Source: Prototheca cutis (Eukaryota > Chlorophyta > Trebouxiophyceae > Chlorellales > Chlorellaceae). Taken from it: 64,000 nucleotides of DNA. The notes beneath the pieces are model-generated. The model did not search any database, was not told the origin of the DNA, and saw only the letters and a list, made by a program, of their open reading frames with translations. The stretch covers positions 330,010 through 394,009 of the forward strand of contig BCIH01000003.1 of the NCBI GenBank assembly GCA_002897115.2, read 5' to 3'. This document shows positions 1-11,159 of the stretch, piece after piece. The first letter of the stretch is position 1. Every line of letters starts with the position of its first letter. Both the position numbers and the translations under genes were made by a program.

Positions 1-41
<41 letters not shown>

Positions 42-59
42 CGGGGCGGGGGCGGGGGC
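1..59. repeat. Poly-G / G-rich run at the window edge
   Basis: Positions 1-41 are uninterrupted G, followed by G-rich sequence with single C interruptions to about 59. It resembles the other long G runs in this window, all of which lie in introns or next to assembly gaps. It probably marks a difficult-to-sequence intronic tract within the first CotH gene rather than a telomere, since no telomeric repeat unit is visible. Confidence 0.8.
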
Positions 60-235
60 GTTTGTTTCCGGGCAGAAACTTTTTTGAACGACTTGCTGTG
101 CTCCGGGTCACCACAGCCGGGTGACTGCATGCGTTTGCATGATGGGGAGCAGCCATGCACCATGCTTGGATGGCAATACAGAATTGCGTACCACAGGTGA
201 CCCCTCAAAACCCCATGAACACCTTGCGTCATGCA

Positions 236-3200
236 GAATTTCGCGACGTCCAACTATGGGTACAAGGTCAAGAGCTTTTCCTTGAGCTCAAGTAAGTGTG
301 GTCGCCTTTGTAAAGGCCACTGCGGCTCCCAGTGCATGGAAGCAGGACGTGTGTTCACATCCCTCAAACCGCGCTACCCCCGCCCACTGCAGACTGGGCT
401 GAGCCTGGGGAGAACACCTTCATTCGGGAACCCCTGGTCTGGCAGACGTTCAAGTGCGCGGTGGTTGTGGCTGGCTGTGGCGGTGTAGTGCAGGGGACAT
501 CGCCAACTTGTTTGGTTGCTGGTGATAGTGATCATGACAAATGGCAGCTCGGAACAGGCGATTCCCTTTCACATGACAACGACTAGTTGCCCTCAAGCTA
601 AAGAAGCAACATTGTCGAGAAACTTCCCCACCTTACCAGCTAACAAATGAAAATGTCCACCCCCTTTGCGCCACAATAGAGAAATGGGCGTGGACTATCT
701 GGAGTCGTACCAGGCACATGTCCGCTTCAACGGCGCCTACTTCGGTCGCTTCATCTACGTGGAGGATTGGGACGCAGACTCCCTGCGTCGTAATGGTTAC
801 GACATGACCACCAAGGGCACGCTGTTCAAAGCCGAAAGCGGCGAATACAGCAACCTGCGCTGGGACCTGCCTGTCGGTAGGGTTGATTGCTGTGGTTCTT
901 GGGATGGGGGGATGTGGGTTTGGAGGGGGGAAGGGGGCTGCAAAGCGAGGGGCAGACGCAGCTGTGGTTAAGCTTTGCGGTCCTTGGCTGCGTCAACGTT
1001 ACCTCCAGCACCCTAACCCTCTTTGCTGCCCATCTGTGCACCCATCCCACCGCCCACCCACCCACGCATGTGCAGATCAGGTGCCGTACTACTGGGAGCA
1101 GGAAGAGCCCAGCGAGGACAAGAGCAGCGATCTCCTGGCATTGACCAAGGGCTTGGCCGGTGCGGGGCTGGCCAATCGCGAGTCATACCTGTTTGATAGC
1201 CTCAACCTCCCCAAGGTAGGCTTGATATGGGGCAGGAACCTGGTCAGGAGTGTGTGTGCGTGTGTCAATGTTGGCGTGCCTGCAGCCACCTGAAGAAACG
1301 TGGATTCATCCGTGTGAAGGAATTACGTGCCATGCCGGATGACTGCCCCTGATCCCTGTGTGTCCCAGATCAGATGCACTGCCCTGTCACAATGGACGGG
1401 TCAAACCCCCTGCACAACATCAAAACTCCACACACAGGTGATCAACTACATGGCGGCGCAGACACTTATCCTGAACCAGGACAGGTGCACCAAGAACTAC
1501 TTTGTGTACCAGGACTCAAAGTCGCTGCAGTGGTCCATGCTGGCCTGGGATGTGGAGTCTGGTTTCGGCATCGATCGGGGGCTGGGTGGCACGCCCGCGC
1601 CAGACTACTGCATCCTGGCCTGTGAACACTGGAACTCCCCCCTCTACTGCGACAAGAACCACGTTCAGGTTAGCTGTCATTTAATTCTAGGGCTTGCTTG
1701 CTCTTACATTGCGGTCGTCGTCAATTTCGGGGAGGGGGATGGTGCTGGCAATGTCAGCCTGATGAGATGCATGCATGATTTTCCTCCTTTCCTAATAAAA
1801 TCAAATACAGGATTTGGTGGTGTCGACGCCGTGGACGCTGATCCTGTCCAACTACTCGCTGGGCCCCTCGAGTGGCAGCGCGGCAGCTGGGCGGAAGCTG
1901 CTCAGTCGTGACGACCCGCTGCGGCACCTGCTGGCCAGCACAGTGGAAGCTGCGGCGATTGCGGCCATCCCTGCCAACGGCGCTGCAGTGACCGGGCTGC
2001 AGCTGCCCCTCAACAGCACCATCCCCGCCACCGCAGAGGAGGACCAGACCAAGCTTGGTGAGAGGAGGGAAAAGTCATGGGGGATGTGGTAGCTGTTGCT
2101 TCATGTCCACTTGCCATGTCAACTGGCCGCTGCACCAGTTGCAAGGGCGCTGCACTCTCTTGCCATTGCGGCCCTACCCAATACACCCACGCCCACGCCC
2201 ACAAACCGACAACTGCAGGCTCTCCGGCCAGTGGTGCCAACGGCACTCTGAATTACTTGCTGGATGCCGTGCTTTCTGTCCCGCGGACGCGGTCGATGTA
2301 TGTGCGCCGACTGCGCTCGCTCATGGATTCCTTTACCAATGGCAGGCTGGAGGTGCGGCTCCTGCTTGCACGCTTGGTTTGTAGGGTTGTTTATGTGTGG
2401 TGATGCCAACAATGGGCAATAGGCAGCGCCTGGCATTACTGGAATGGCCACGGCACAATGCAGATACATCTGTTTCTCCCCCCTCCCCCTCTCCCGCAGG
2501 CTCTGGTGACGCAGTTTTACCAGCAGGTCAAGGAAGAAGCGGCACGAGATAATGCCAAGTGGGGCAATCCGGGAACACCAGAGCGTGGATACCAGTACGC
2601 CTGTGCTTGAAGGAGGGAGGGCGAGAGATTACAATGCTACTTTTTGGGAGTGGTGGAAGAGGGTGGCAGCAAATGATGGCGCCCTGTGACAGGGAAACGG
2701 ACATGCAGGGACACCCCGTTAGTCATTCCTGCTTCCACTGTCGACATTACATGCCTTTTCCCATGCTTGCACAGGCAACTGACCACGGAGCAGCTGCCTA
2801 TCCGCAAGTCCCAGCTGTACGATACCTATGGTGTCAGTGGGCCAATCCCTCTCATCCCCGGTAGGTAGCTACGTTTGGGGTGTGGAGGACAATCGCATCC
2901 GAGTGGCCGGCTCNATGGGAGCGTGCCCAGCACGCTGCATACTGGACGTGGCACNAAACCATTCCTGCACCATTGATGCCTCTGATNTTTTTTTGTGGCA
3001 TTGCTACGGTGCCCCGCCATGCCCAACACACCCTCCGCCGCTCGATGTAACAAACCCCCCATGATCACCGCAGACGCACAGCCCGATGGCGCTGTTATGA
3101 GCATCGGCGAAATCAGCAGCGATGCTGGAGGCTACGTGGAAGTGGTGAACGACAACGACTTTGCCATCGATGTCTCTGGCCAGAAGCTGAGTGGCGACAT

Positions 3201-3637
3201 CGACTTTGCATTTGCCCCTGGTGAGTGGGTTGGCGATTTTTTTCCTTCCTTCTTTTGTATGTGTGTGTGGGGGGGTCCTTCCATGAGTTGGGTTGATACA
3301 GATCAGTGTGATGCCTGCCTGATATGTTTGTGTTTGTGTGGGGGNGGTATGGAAAGCGTGNGTGGGCAGCAAACTCTGACGATGCCATGCTCCGGAATCG
3401 AGGATCCCTCACGAGCAAGGGCGGTCTGCCAGCCGCCAGGCTTACCACCACCGCTCTGCTCACCCAGCCGATGTCCATTTGACTCACCCAGGGACGACCA
3501 TTGCGGCACGGGACTCTGTGCACGTGGCAGGGNATGTAGCGCAGTTCGTGAAGAGTAAGGGCGGAGCGGGCCTGTACGTGGTGGGACCCTACTCCGGGGC
3601 CATTAGCGGACCGGCAGCCAGTGTCACCATTGGCTGA
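236..3637 (+). CDS. CotH kinase-domain protein, copy 1 (5' end missing)
   Basis: CotH-family (spore-coat-type) kinase-like protein with a C-terminal lamin-tail domain, probably secreted or cell-surface by comparison with copy 2. About eleven exons are visible, near 236-293, 390-453, 681-873, 1081-1215, 1438-1667, 1813-2057, 2218-2353, 2501-2600, 2776-2861, 3073-3222 and 3490-3637 (stop TGA 3635-3637). The nucleotide-binding core is clear: VRFNGAYFGRFIYVEDW, then ILNQDRCTKNYFVYQD, then LAWDVESGFG. The first exon (NFATSNYGYKVKSFSL) lines up with an internal exon of copy 2 (DFRINGLLYDVSSIGL), so the signal peptide and N-terminal domain must lie left of the window. The C-terminus (about 3073-3637) is a lamin-tail-like beta domain. 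In eukaryotes CotH proteins are known from fungi and some algae; the substrate here is unknown. The family call is firm; exact exon ends are approximate. Confidence 0.82.
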
Positions 3638-4271
3638 AATAGCTGAGGCGTGCATGCAGCGGTTCACCCGCGAGCAAGCCAGTCCAAGATCACGTCAATG
3701 CATGCAATTGCATTCGACTGAAGCCATCAATTCATGGTTAAGTGTTTTTTCTCTGCACGCGCCTCGTCACGCGGCTCAAAGGGCCCATCTGCCCTGATGC
3801 TAACCAAAGTCTTGCTGCGGGACCATTTGTCTGGACGAAACAGATGCCACCATGCCCTCTCGTTTTCTAAAGGTGGTGTTCCCACGTTGTGATCACCAAA
3901 CACATGTGCATGAGTATAGGTTCGACGATCTCTCGATCAGCGTCGGCGACAGATGGCCCGGAGATCAAACCCGCCGGCTCGACCCCGGTGGGTGCAAACG
4001 CTTTTACTTGGACAGTGCACAGCCCCTTGTCGTCGTCAGCGGCAATGAGAAGCTAAGCTCCTGGCAACGCGTATTGCTCGAATGTGCTGCAAACACCATT
4101 GAAGCAGGTATTTCACGTGTTTTGCGCGAGAGACTTTGTCGATTCCGGTGGTGGATCGAACAGGTATCCCATTGGACGGCCTGTCCCCAATCAGGGCCAG
4201 GGGAGGAAGCTGGTCCCCGAACTGATCGGCAGGAAGCTGCATGGAACTGTGAGCAACACCATAGGATTATA
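3638..4271. promoter_or_regulatory. Intergenic region between the tandem CotH genes
   Basis: 634 nt separate the stop of copy 1 from the signal-peptide ATG of copy 2. It must contain the 3' end of copy 1 and the promoter of copy 2. An open frame runs through from 3852, but it does not resemble a protein and is treated as chance. No clear TATA box was recognised. Confidence 0.5.
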
Positions 4272-5522
4272 ATGAATCCTAGAGTTGTTACCAGTCTTTG
4301 CGCGGCCTTTCTCATATCCCTACAGTTGGCTGCATGTCAGTCCCCAGGTAGTACGGGTGTTCTCCCGTGGGCACCCTGGGGCGGGACCTTCCCGACGTGT
4401 GCTCAGGACACCCCCTGCATCGCCCTCGTACGAGTCGTTTTACACATATCCACGTTTCCCAATCATTCAGCCATCACGCTGGTGGAATCCGGCATCTCGC
4501 CTGCATCTTCCGGCAGTGCGGTAGGTGGGAGTGCAGCTGGTGTCCATGACCTGCAGCGTTTCTGGGCAGTGCCGATGGGATCGCGGATGGCACCACAGAA
4601 CAGTGGTGCTGCATCATTCCCTTTCCCAACACTTTGCACCACCCTCAATCCATCCATCACTTGCATGTGCAGATCCGCATCAATGAAGTAGTGACAGATA
4701 ACAAGCACAGTCTTACTGATACAGACGGCGGCAGCCCATCGTGGGTCGAGTTGTACAACGATGGCGCCTCACCTGCCTCACTCAAGGTACCAGTTGGTTG
4801 TCTGCAAGACGCACCAGGTGACCTAATTGCCATAGAGATACGATCCAGGCCAAGGAAACAAGCATTGACTCCTTTCCGCAGGGCTATACGCTGTATGTGG
4901 AAGATGCCAGTGGGATCGTAGACACCTGGCCCTTCCCTGATGATGCCTCCATCCCAGCAGGCGGCTTCCTGGTCCTGCTTCTGGATGCAGACTCTGGCAG
5001 TGCGTCTGTCTGACCGTTTGCTTGTTTGGGGGCAATAGGTTGCTGGGGACTGGAGTAGACAGTGCCTGTTGACAAGAATGCATGGATGACGGAGGCGCAG
5101 TGTNNTAGGACAACGCCCCCAAGCATACTCCCGATCCACACCAACCCGCTGCTGTTCAGGCTCAGACAATGATCTGCATGTTGGTATCCGGCTGTTCCCC
5201 ACATCTGCCACCGTCCGGCTGCTGGACTCGGCGGGGAGCGCCGCAAGTGCCATGTCGCTGCCGATGCTCAAGGCTGACCAGTCCTTTGGCTGGGCTGAGT
5301 CACAGGTGCGAGCTGCAGACGCCGCATCTACCGATGGCCACGCTGTGTACTTGGCCACCCCGACCCCGGGTGCCGCCAACTCTGGCCCCGCCAGCGAAGG
5401 TCCCGTCATCTCGGGGTAAGCTCGTGGGTTGCGGGGTGGGTGGATTCCTTTCGCGCCCAGGACACCCTGGAGGATCATAGGGCTGTAGCTCGTCATGGGA
5501 ACTGGCACATGCAAGTAAAAAT

Positions 5523-5553
<31 letters not shown>

Positions 5554-8500
5554 CACACAAAAAAAAAAANNCCCCCCCCCCCCCCCCACACACACACGAA
5601 CGAACGAAATACAGGGAGACACGTACGTTTGCAACGCGGCCTGATGGCAGCGGGGATGTGACTCTGACAGCTGTGGTGATGCAGCAGACAGACACAGTGA
5701 GCACGGTGAGTGTGACCTACCTCACCAACTATGGCAGCCCTGCGACCATTGCCATGGCCGCCGACACTGACGGCATGACGTACACGGCCTCCATCCCGGC
5801 TTCGGCGGCCCCTGTCGGTGCCTTGCTCCGGTGGTATTTCACGGCACAAGACAGCGCGGGTGCCACCACGCAAGCTCCACTCCTGGACTCGAGCGGCACT
5901 GCGCAGTACTATGGCACCATCGTGTCCGATTCCTCCGACAGCGCCAGTCTGCCCATCCTGGAATTGTGAGTGGGCGAGGGACAAGGGGTGGCTGGTGGTC
6001 GAGTGGAGTGGCTGCGGGGAGATGCTGAGCAAGCTTTCTGTTTTCTCCTCATTGGAGAAAAAATGACGACACTTTTCTTCCTTTCTAGAATAAGGAAACC
6101 GANAATACTTCCTCTCCTCGATTTCCGTCCTCTTCAATTCAGGTACTCCCAGAATGCTGAGGCCCCTTTTAGCACAGGGCCTGAATCTAATGCCATCGGC
6201 GTTACAGGCGGCAAGGGCGATGTGAAGGGCTGCTCCATGTGGTTTAATGGCTCCTTCTACGACAACATCAGCATCAGGTGGAGGGGGAAGGGTTGTGTCA
6301 CGGTGGTTTCTTCCTCTGTGCAGGGTGGTCATGGGAACAGTCGGCCACACTCGGTCAAGGATCTGTGCACTGGTAGTGGCAATGGGATCCATGTGCCAGG
6401 CATCCTGCCTTCAAGTGAAACACACACCACTGCAGGCGCCGCGGCTCCTCGAGCCTCGGATGGCCAAAGCCCAAGATTAAGATCAAGGCCTCTGGCAGCT
6501 TTGCGGTAGGTGCTGCATTGCATGGGTGTTGCAAGGATTGCTTCTCTCTGTGGGGTGCTTTCTCGCAGAACACTTGCTCAGGCCTTGTTTTGTCTAGGAT
6601 GATGACAGGGCTTGCCGAGCAACGCCTGGGAATATGTATGAGGCTCCTTGCCTTTCACGCGCTCATCACACCAGCATGCCACTGCAGGATTTTCGGATCA
6701 ATGGTCTTTTGTATGATGTGAGCAGCATCGGTCTCAACAGCAGTACGTCTATTTTTTCGATGAACTTTTTTCTGGCGGCTGATACAGAGCAGAATTAGTC
6801 ATACTCTGTGGGATGATTCTTGCATGTTTGGGAGTCTGAGGATACCATGCAGTTCCACCCCGACATGTGATCACAGTCATCAACCGAGCCAATCACCTTC
6901 CAGCAAGCAGTACATCTTGGCATCACATCCGGCCCATGCCTTGCCACCATGCACAGATTGGGCCGAGCCTGGGGAGAACACGTTCACAAGAGAGCCCCTG
7001 GTCTGGGCAGCTTTCAAGTAAGCACCGCTGATCCTGGGCGATGTTGTTGAATTGGCTAGGATGTATTCCATCTCCAGGAAGGAAGCTGTTGGACTTGGCA
7101 CATGGCCATGATGACTCATCGCCCTTCGACAACCATACTCCCCACTCTCGACCACAGGGAGATGGGCGTGGACACTTTGACCTCTTTTCACGTCCATGTC
7201 CGCTTCAATGGCGCCTATTATGGGAGATTTTCGCTGGTAGAAGAGTGGTCCAAGGACGCGCTGCAGGTGAGGATGGAACAGCGTCAGTCCGTTCTTCTTA
7301 CGCACCGTGCATGTGCCGCTGCTCATCGTCAGCGAGGCGCACAAGGCCCCAGCCTTCGTCTCCAATTACCCCCCACGCATGTGTAGAGAAATGGCTACCC
7401 AACCAAGGGCACTGCCTACGGCCCATTTTGGAAAGCAAACTCTGGGACGGAGACCAACCTTGTCCGGGGACCCGAGGACTGTGAGCATTGGTGAATGAGG
7501 TTGATTGGGTGGCTGGATTGGGAAAGGAGGGGCAGCTCCCTGCTCGGTTTGCTCCAGCAGGAACAACAACATTGTCCGTGCACCTACTGCCCCTCCTGAG
7601 CTCTTGCAGTCCAAATACCAATCTTCTATGGGCTGGAGAGCCCGTCAGCCCAACAGACGAATGCCGTGGCGGCACTGCAAGCCTTCATTGCCGGCCTTGC
7701 TGGAGGGGGCTCCGTGGTCCGTAGCAACTACATCTTTGATGCCCTCAACCTCCCAGCAGTGAGTGTATGGATGGTGGCATGCCTGCACATGGGTTGCCTG
7801 CCGTTATTACACAGCGTCGGCCGCCGGCAGATGGCCCCAAATGGCCCGAAACCCCTCTAGGTCCCCAAAGCTCTCCAACGGACACCCCCCAACCCCTTCA
7901 AATACCAACATACAGGTGATCAATTTCATGGCGGCGCAGACGTTGATCCTGAATCAGGATCGGTTGACGAAGAATTACATGGTGTACATGGACAACAGCA
8001 GTGGCCAGTGGTCGATCCTGCCCTGGGATGTGGAGTCTGGTTTTGGCATCGACCGTGGCCTTGGGGGCCAGCCCGCGCCCGACTACTGCACGCTGGCCTG
8101 CGAGCAGTGGAACTCGCCGCTGTATGGAGATTTCAATCACACGCAGGACCTGCTCATCAGCACGCCCTTTGGCAGGATTAGTCAGCCTGTGGCACCCTGG
8201 GCCACTTCGGGTTCGGCCCAGATCGACGGCCGGCGGCGGCTGCTGAGCTCCCTCGAGGTGTCGCTGGGCCGGCAGGCCCAGCGTTACCGCCGTGGTGGCC
8301 GCAAGATGATGCAAAGCGATGAGCTGTTTGCCGATCGAACGGGGAGCGGCTATGACCAGGATATTTCAGCCGACTATGACGCCAATCTCATGGGCAGTGA
8401 GTGTCTTCTATGTGTGGGTGTGGTGGAATGTGTTGTCCTGTGTATATGGATCAGTACTGCACAAGTGCAGCTGGTGTCTGGAGGAGAGAGCTCCTCCTTT

Positions 8501-9710
8501 CGATATCCGTGCATGGAAACCGCTTGTGCCGCAGCAAAGTAGTACAAAGCCAAGGGCTATGACTTGCCTCGCCAACCCGATCGACACACGACAAACTCAC
8601 CTTACAGCTACACCACCGTCTGGGGCCGCGGGCAGCTACAACTACCTGCTGGATTCCGTGCTTTCTTTGCCGCGGACCAGGGCCATGTACATGCGCCGGC
8701 TCAGGACCCTGATGGACACCTTCACCGCCGGCAGGCTGGAGGTGCGTGTAGCCGGTCTGGTACAGCGTTTGGACTGGCTGGGGTCTCGATGTGGCAAAAC
8801 GCGGGTTTTGGAGTGTCCCACCTCGCATGTGTGTAGTCTTGTTTTGTTTTTAAAAAAGTGGAAAACCTTTTACTGCACCTGTACAGGATCTGGTGACGGA
8901 GTTCCACAGCATCGTCCGGGACGAAGCCATTCGGGACAACAAGAAGTGGGGCAACCCAGGCAACCCTGACACCGGATACCAGTACGTTTCGTTCGTCTGA
9001 AGGGAGCAAGATTGCGGGACGAGTTCATGCCACAACAACTGAGGCTGGAATGGAAGAACGAGAAAAGTTCTGACGGAGAGGTTCCGCGGCGCCCCGACAT
9101 GTTTGGGTTTCCATGCAGCGCAGAAGGCATGCTTCCCTGCCAGGGCATACATCCTTGAGTAACAGCTGCCACGTTGGCCCACACCATTTTTACATTGCAG
9201 GCAACTGATTACGGAGCAGCTGCCCATCCGCAAGTCTCAGCTGTATGACATGTACTCTGGGACTGGACAGCACCCGTTCATCCCAGGTGATTGTGGCGGT
9301 TAGACTGGTTTTGTTGTGAAACGAGGGTTTCGTGGCTGGGAACATGACGAGCTGCCACCCACCCAGCGTAACCTTGATAACGACGACATGAATACGGTCC
9401 CGCTGCAGGTGCCCAGAGCAGCAGCGCAGCAGTCAGTGTTGGCACGGCTGGCACGGATTCTGGGAGCTGGATTGAGGTGGTCAACTCGGGGTCCGAGGCA
9501 GTAGACATCTCGGGGTGGTCCCTCACGGGGGATACCTCCTTCACCTTCCGCCCTGGCACGGTGGTGGGGCCCAGTGACACACTGACCGTCGCCGGAGACA
9601 TCCTCCAATTCAAGAACAGCTATGGCGGACAGGGCAAGTACGTCGTGGGGCCCCTGGCTTCCGCCCTGTCGTCTGCCAGCCCCAGCGTCCAGATCGTCAG
9701 GGCAGCCTGA
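4272..9710 (+). CDS. CotH kinase-domain protein, copy 2 (lamin-tail / CotH / lamin-tail)
   Basis: Start chosen at 4272 because it opens a classic signal peptide (MNPRVVTSLCAAFLISLQLA, then AC). Domain order: signal peptide; an N-terminal lamin-tail domain (IRINEVVTDN...WVELYNDG, from 4674); a beta-rich Ig-like segment (about 5630-5966); the CotH kinase core (YDNISI + RRRGSSSLGWPKPKIK, HVRFNGAYYGRFSLVEEW, TLILNQDRLTKNYMVY, PWDVESGFG); a helical linker; and a C-terminal lamin-tail domain (9409-9710). About 17 exons: 4272-~4348, 4674-~4785, 4882-~5000, 5162-~5418, 5630-~5966, 6143-~6280, 6436-~6505, 6685-~6745, 6956-~7017, 7160-~7265, 7388-~7480, 7612-~7760, 7916-~8398, 8608-~8741, 8888-~8982, 9202-~9285, 9409-9710. 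The join between exons 1 and 2 is unresolved. The architecture is bacterial-like, and the gene is a tandem duplicate of copy 1. In WDVESGFG an E replaces the second D of the usual WDxD motif. Confidence 0.85.
5525..5600. repeat. Poly-C / (CA)n tract in a CotH2 intron
   Basis: Thirty Cs (5525-5554), then ACAC and an A-run ending in two Ns, then sixteen Cs (5572-5587) and (AC)n. On the opposite strand this is the (GT)n-G(n) arrangement seen in other introns here. The Ns suggest unresolved homopolymer length. Confidence 0.85.
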
Positions 9711-10161
9711 CGACTGATTGACGGGGGTGCCGACAGCAAGGCCCCTGCCGCTGGGTCCTCAACTTCTGGGCCCGAATAAATAGTCGTCCATCATCGCAGC
9801 ACCCTCCTACTCTCGATATTTGCTTGCTCGCATTGGTGAAAGAGCATTCTACTACTGATTCTTTCCAGGGCGCATATTATCCCTTCCGTGAAACGGTGAG
9901 CAGAGGACAGACGAGCCTCACATTGGTCGTGGGGGCTCAGCCCACTGCAATCCACAGTTGTACTCGCCAGTGTTCTGGGTCAAGTTGTTCTAGAAAACAT
10001 TCCATGCATGCGAAACAAGAAAGAACGGCATTGGCCAACTGAATAGTTTGCTTTGGGGGAGGGAATGAAGCATGGAGGTGCCATGACAACTGGAGACACA
10101 GGGAGTCCCCAGTGCTGCAGTGTGCCCTCACCCAACACACTGNGCTCTACCAATCAGGCAA
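9711..10161. other. Convergent intergenic region, CotH2 / CDC25-like
   Basis: 451 nt between two gene 3' ends. It holds the 3' UTR of CotH copy 2, including an AATAAA-like stretch just after 9770, and the 3' end of the CDC25-like gene. No gene was recognised. Confidence 0.5.
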
Positions 10162-11012
10162 CTAATGTTCCTGCCGACAGCTGGCGTCCACACAGGCACA
10201 GGTCAAGTCCTGGCCCTGGGCCATCAGCTGTGCAGCTCCAAGCCAGCCCCGCGACATTACGCAGACCTCTGGCTGCTCGGCGGCTCCTTGCTCCGCTCGT
10301 TGGTTGAGCCGTGACTGCAGCCTGTGTGGCGGGGGGGTTTGACTGCCTTTTTTGGTCAGATGATACGGAATATTAGGCATTCCAGGTGCATTTCCACTGA
10401 AACATACACTTGCTGACATGTTTTACAGGGCACAATCAACCTTTCCTTCATCATCATCGCCAGGCACCAACAGCCAGCACAGGCCTACCGCTGCGCGCAG
10501 TGGGGTCCCCTGACTTGGGACAGCGCACAGTGCATGATTACGGTCTTGACTCCTGGGTTCAGTTCGTGGTCAATGAACTCGTCCACATCAGCGTCACGGT
10601 CAAAGTTGAAGGCTGGCCGGTTCAGGCAGCCCTTGATGTGACCCCCCTCAAAGTCGTAGTCCCGGACATCCACCACCAGCACGCTGGGTCGAGCCTCGCT
10701 GCACAGATCAAGAGTGCGCAAGGAATTGTTTACTCGTGTCGCCCAATCACGCTGGCTGCAAACGTACAACGTTCCCGAACTGATGGAGCGCACCTCTGGA
10801 GAAGTTCCTTCACCTGTGCTGCCTGCATGATCTTCACCCGGGGCATCGCCATGCTGGCGACGGAGGGGCGATGGGACAACCGCGGTGCCAGCAGCCTTCG
10901 AAAGCCAAGACCCACAGATCTCATGGGAAAAAAGAACAACATGCACGTACAACTGGGTCGTGGGGCATTGCGGTTGTCTGCAGTTGCTCAGATGGCCCTT
11001 GGGGCTGTCCAT
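10162..11012 (-). CDS. CDC25-like / arsenate-reductase-like rhodanese phosphatase
   Basis: Rhodanese-fold phosphatase of the plant CDC25;1/ACR2 group, expected to act as a dual-specificity phosphatase and/or arsenate reductase. The active-site loop HCALSQVRGP (a CX5R loop with catalytic Cys) is intact. It is preceded by the rhodanese signature SVLVVDVRDYDFEGGHIKG and followed by VMSRGWLGA. The C-terminus LTCACVDASC matches the zinc-binding Cys cluster of plant CDC25. Exons (reverse): about 11012-10768, 10698-10489, 10321-10162. Phases agree at both junctions (GTF/EARPS and CAQR/LQSRL). The start is uncertain: the frame is open to an ATG at 11012, but the first ~60 residues look unlike the family, so an undetected 5' exon is possible. 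Confidence 0.82.
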
Positions 11013-11159
11013 GCGTGTCGGGGGGCAATCTGATCACAATGATGGGCCGCTCAGTCGCGGTGGCCTCCAAGTTCAACAGATGGCAGCGCTGTTACCACAA
11101 TTTTTACCTCAATGCAAATCCTACCGATATTCTCTCAACCCAACACGATGTGAGGCGCG

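Noticed and set aside
1..59. Terminal poly-G as a telomere or chromosome end
   Set aside because: No telomeric repeat unit is present, and identical G tracts occur inside introns elsewhere in the window.
3915..3960. GGTTCGA motif as a second tRNA B box
   Set aside because: The following bases do not complete a B box, and no T stem, acceptor stem or A box can be folded around it.
3852..4271. Open frame upstream of and continuous with the CotH2 signal peptide
   Set aside because: The upstream part has no protein-like composition, and the internal ATG at 4272 gives a proper signal peptide.
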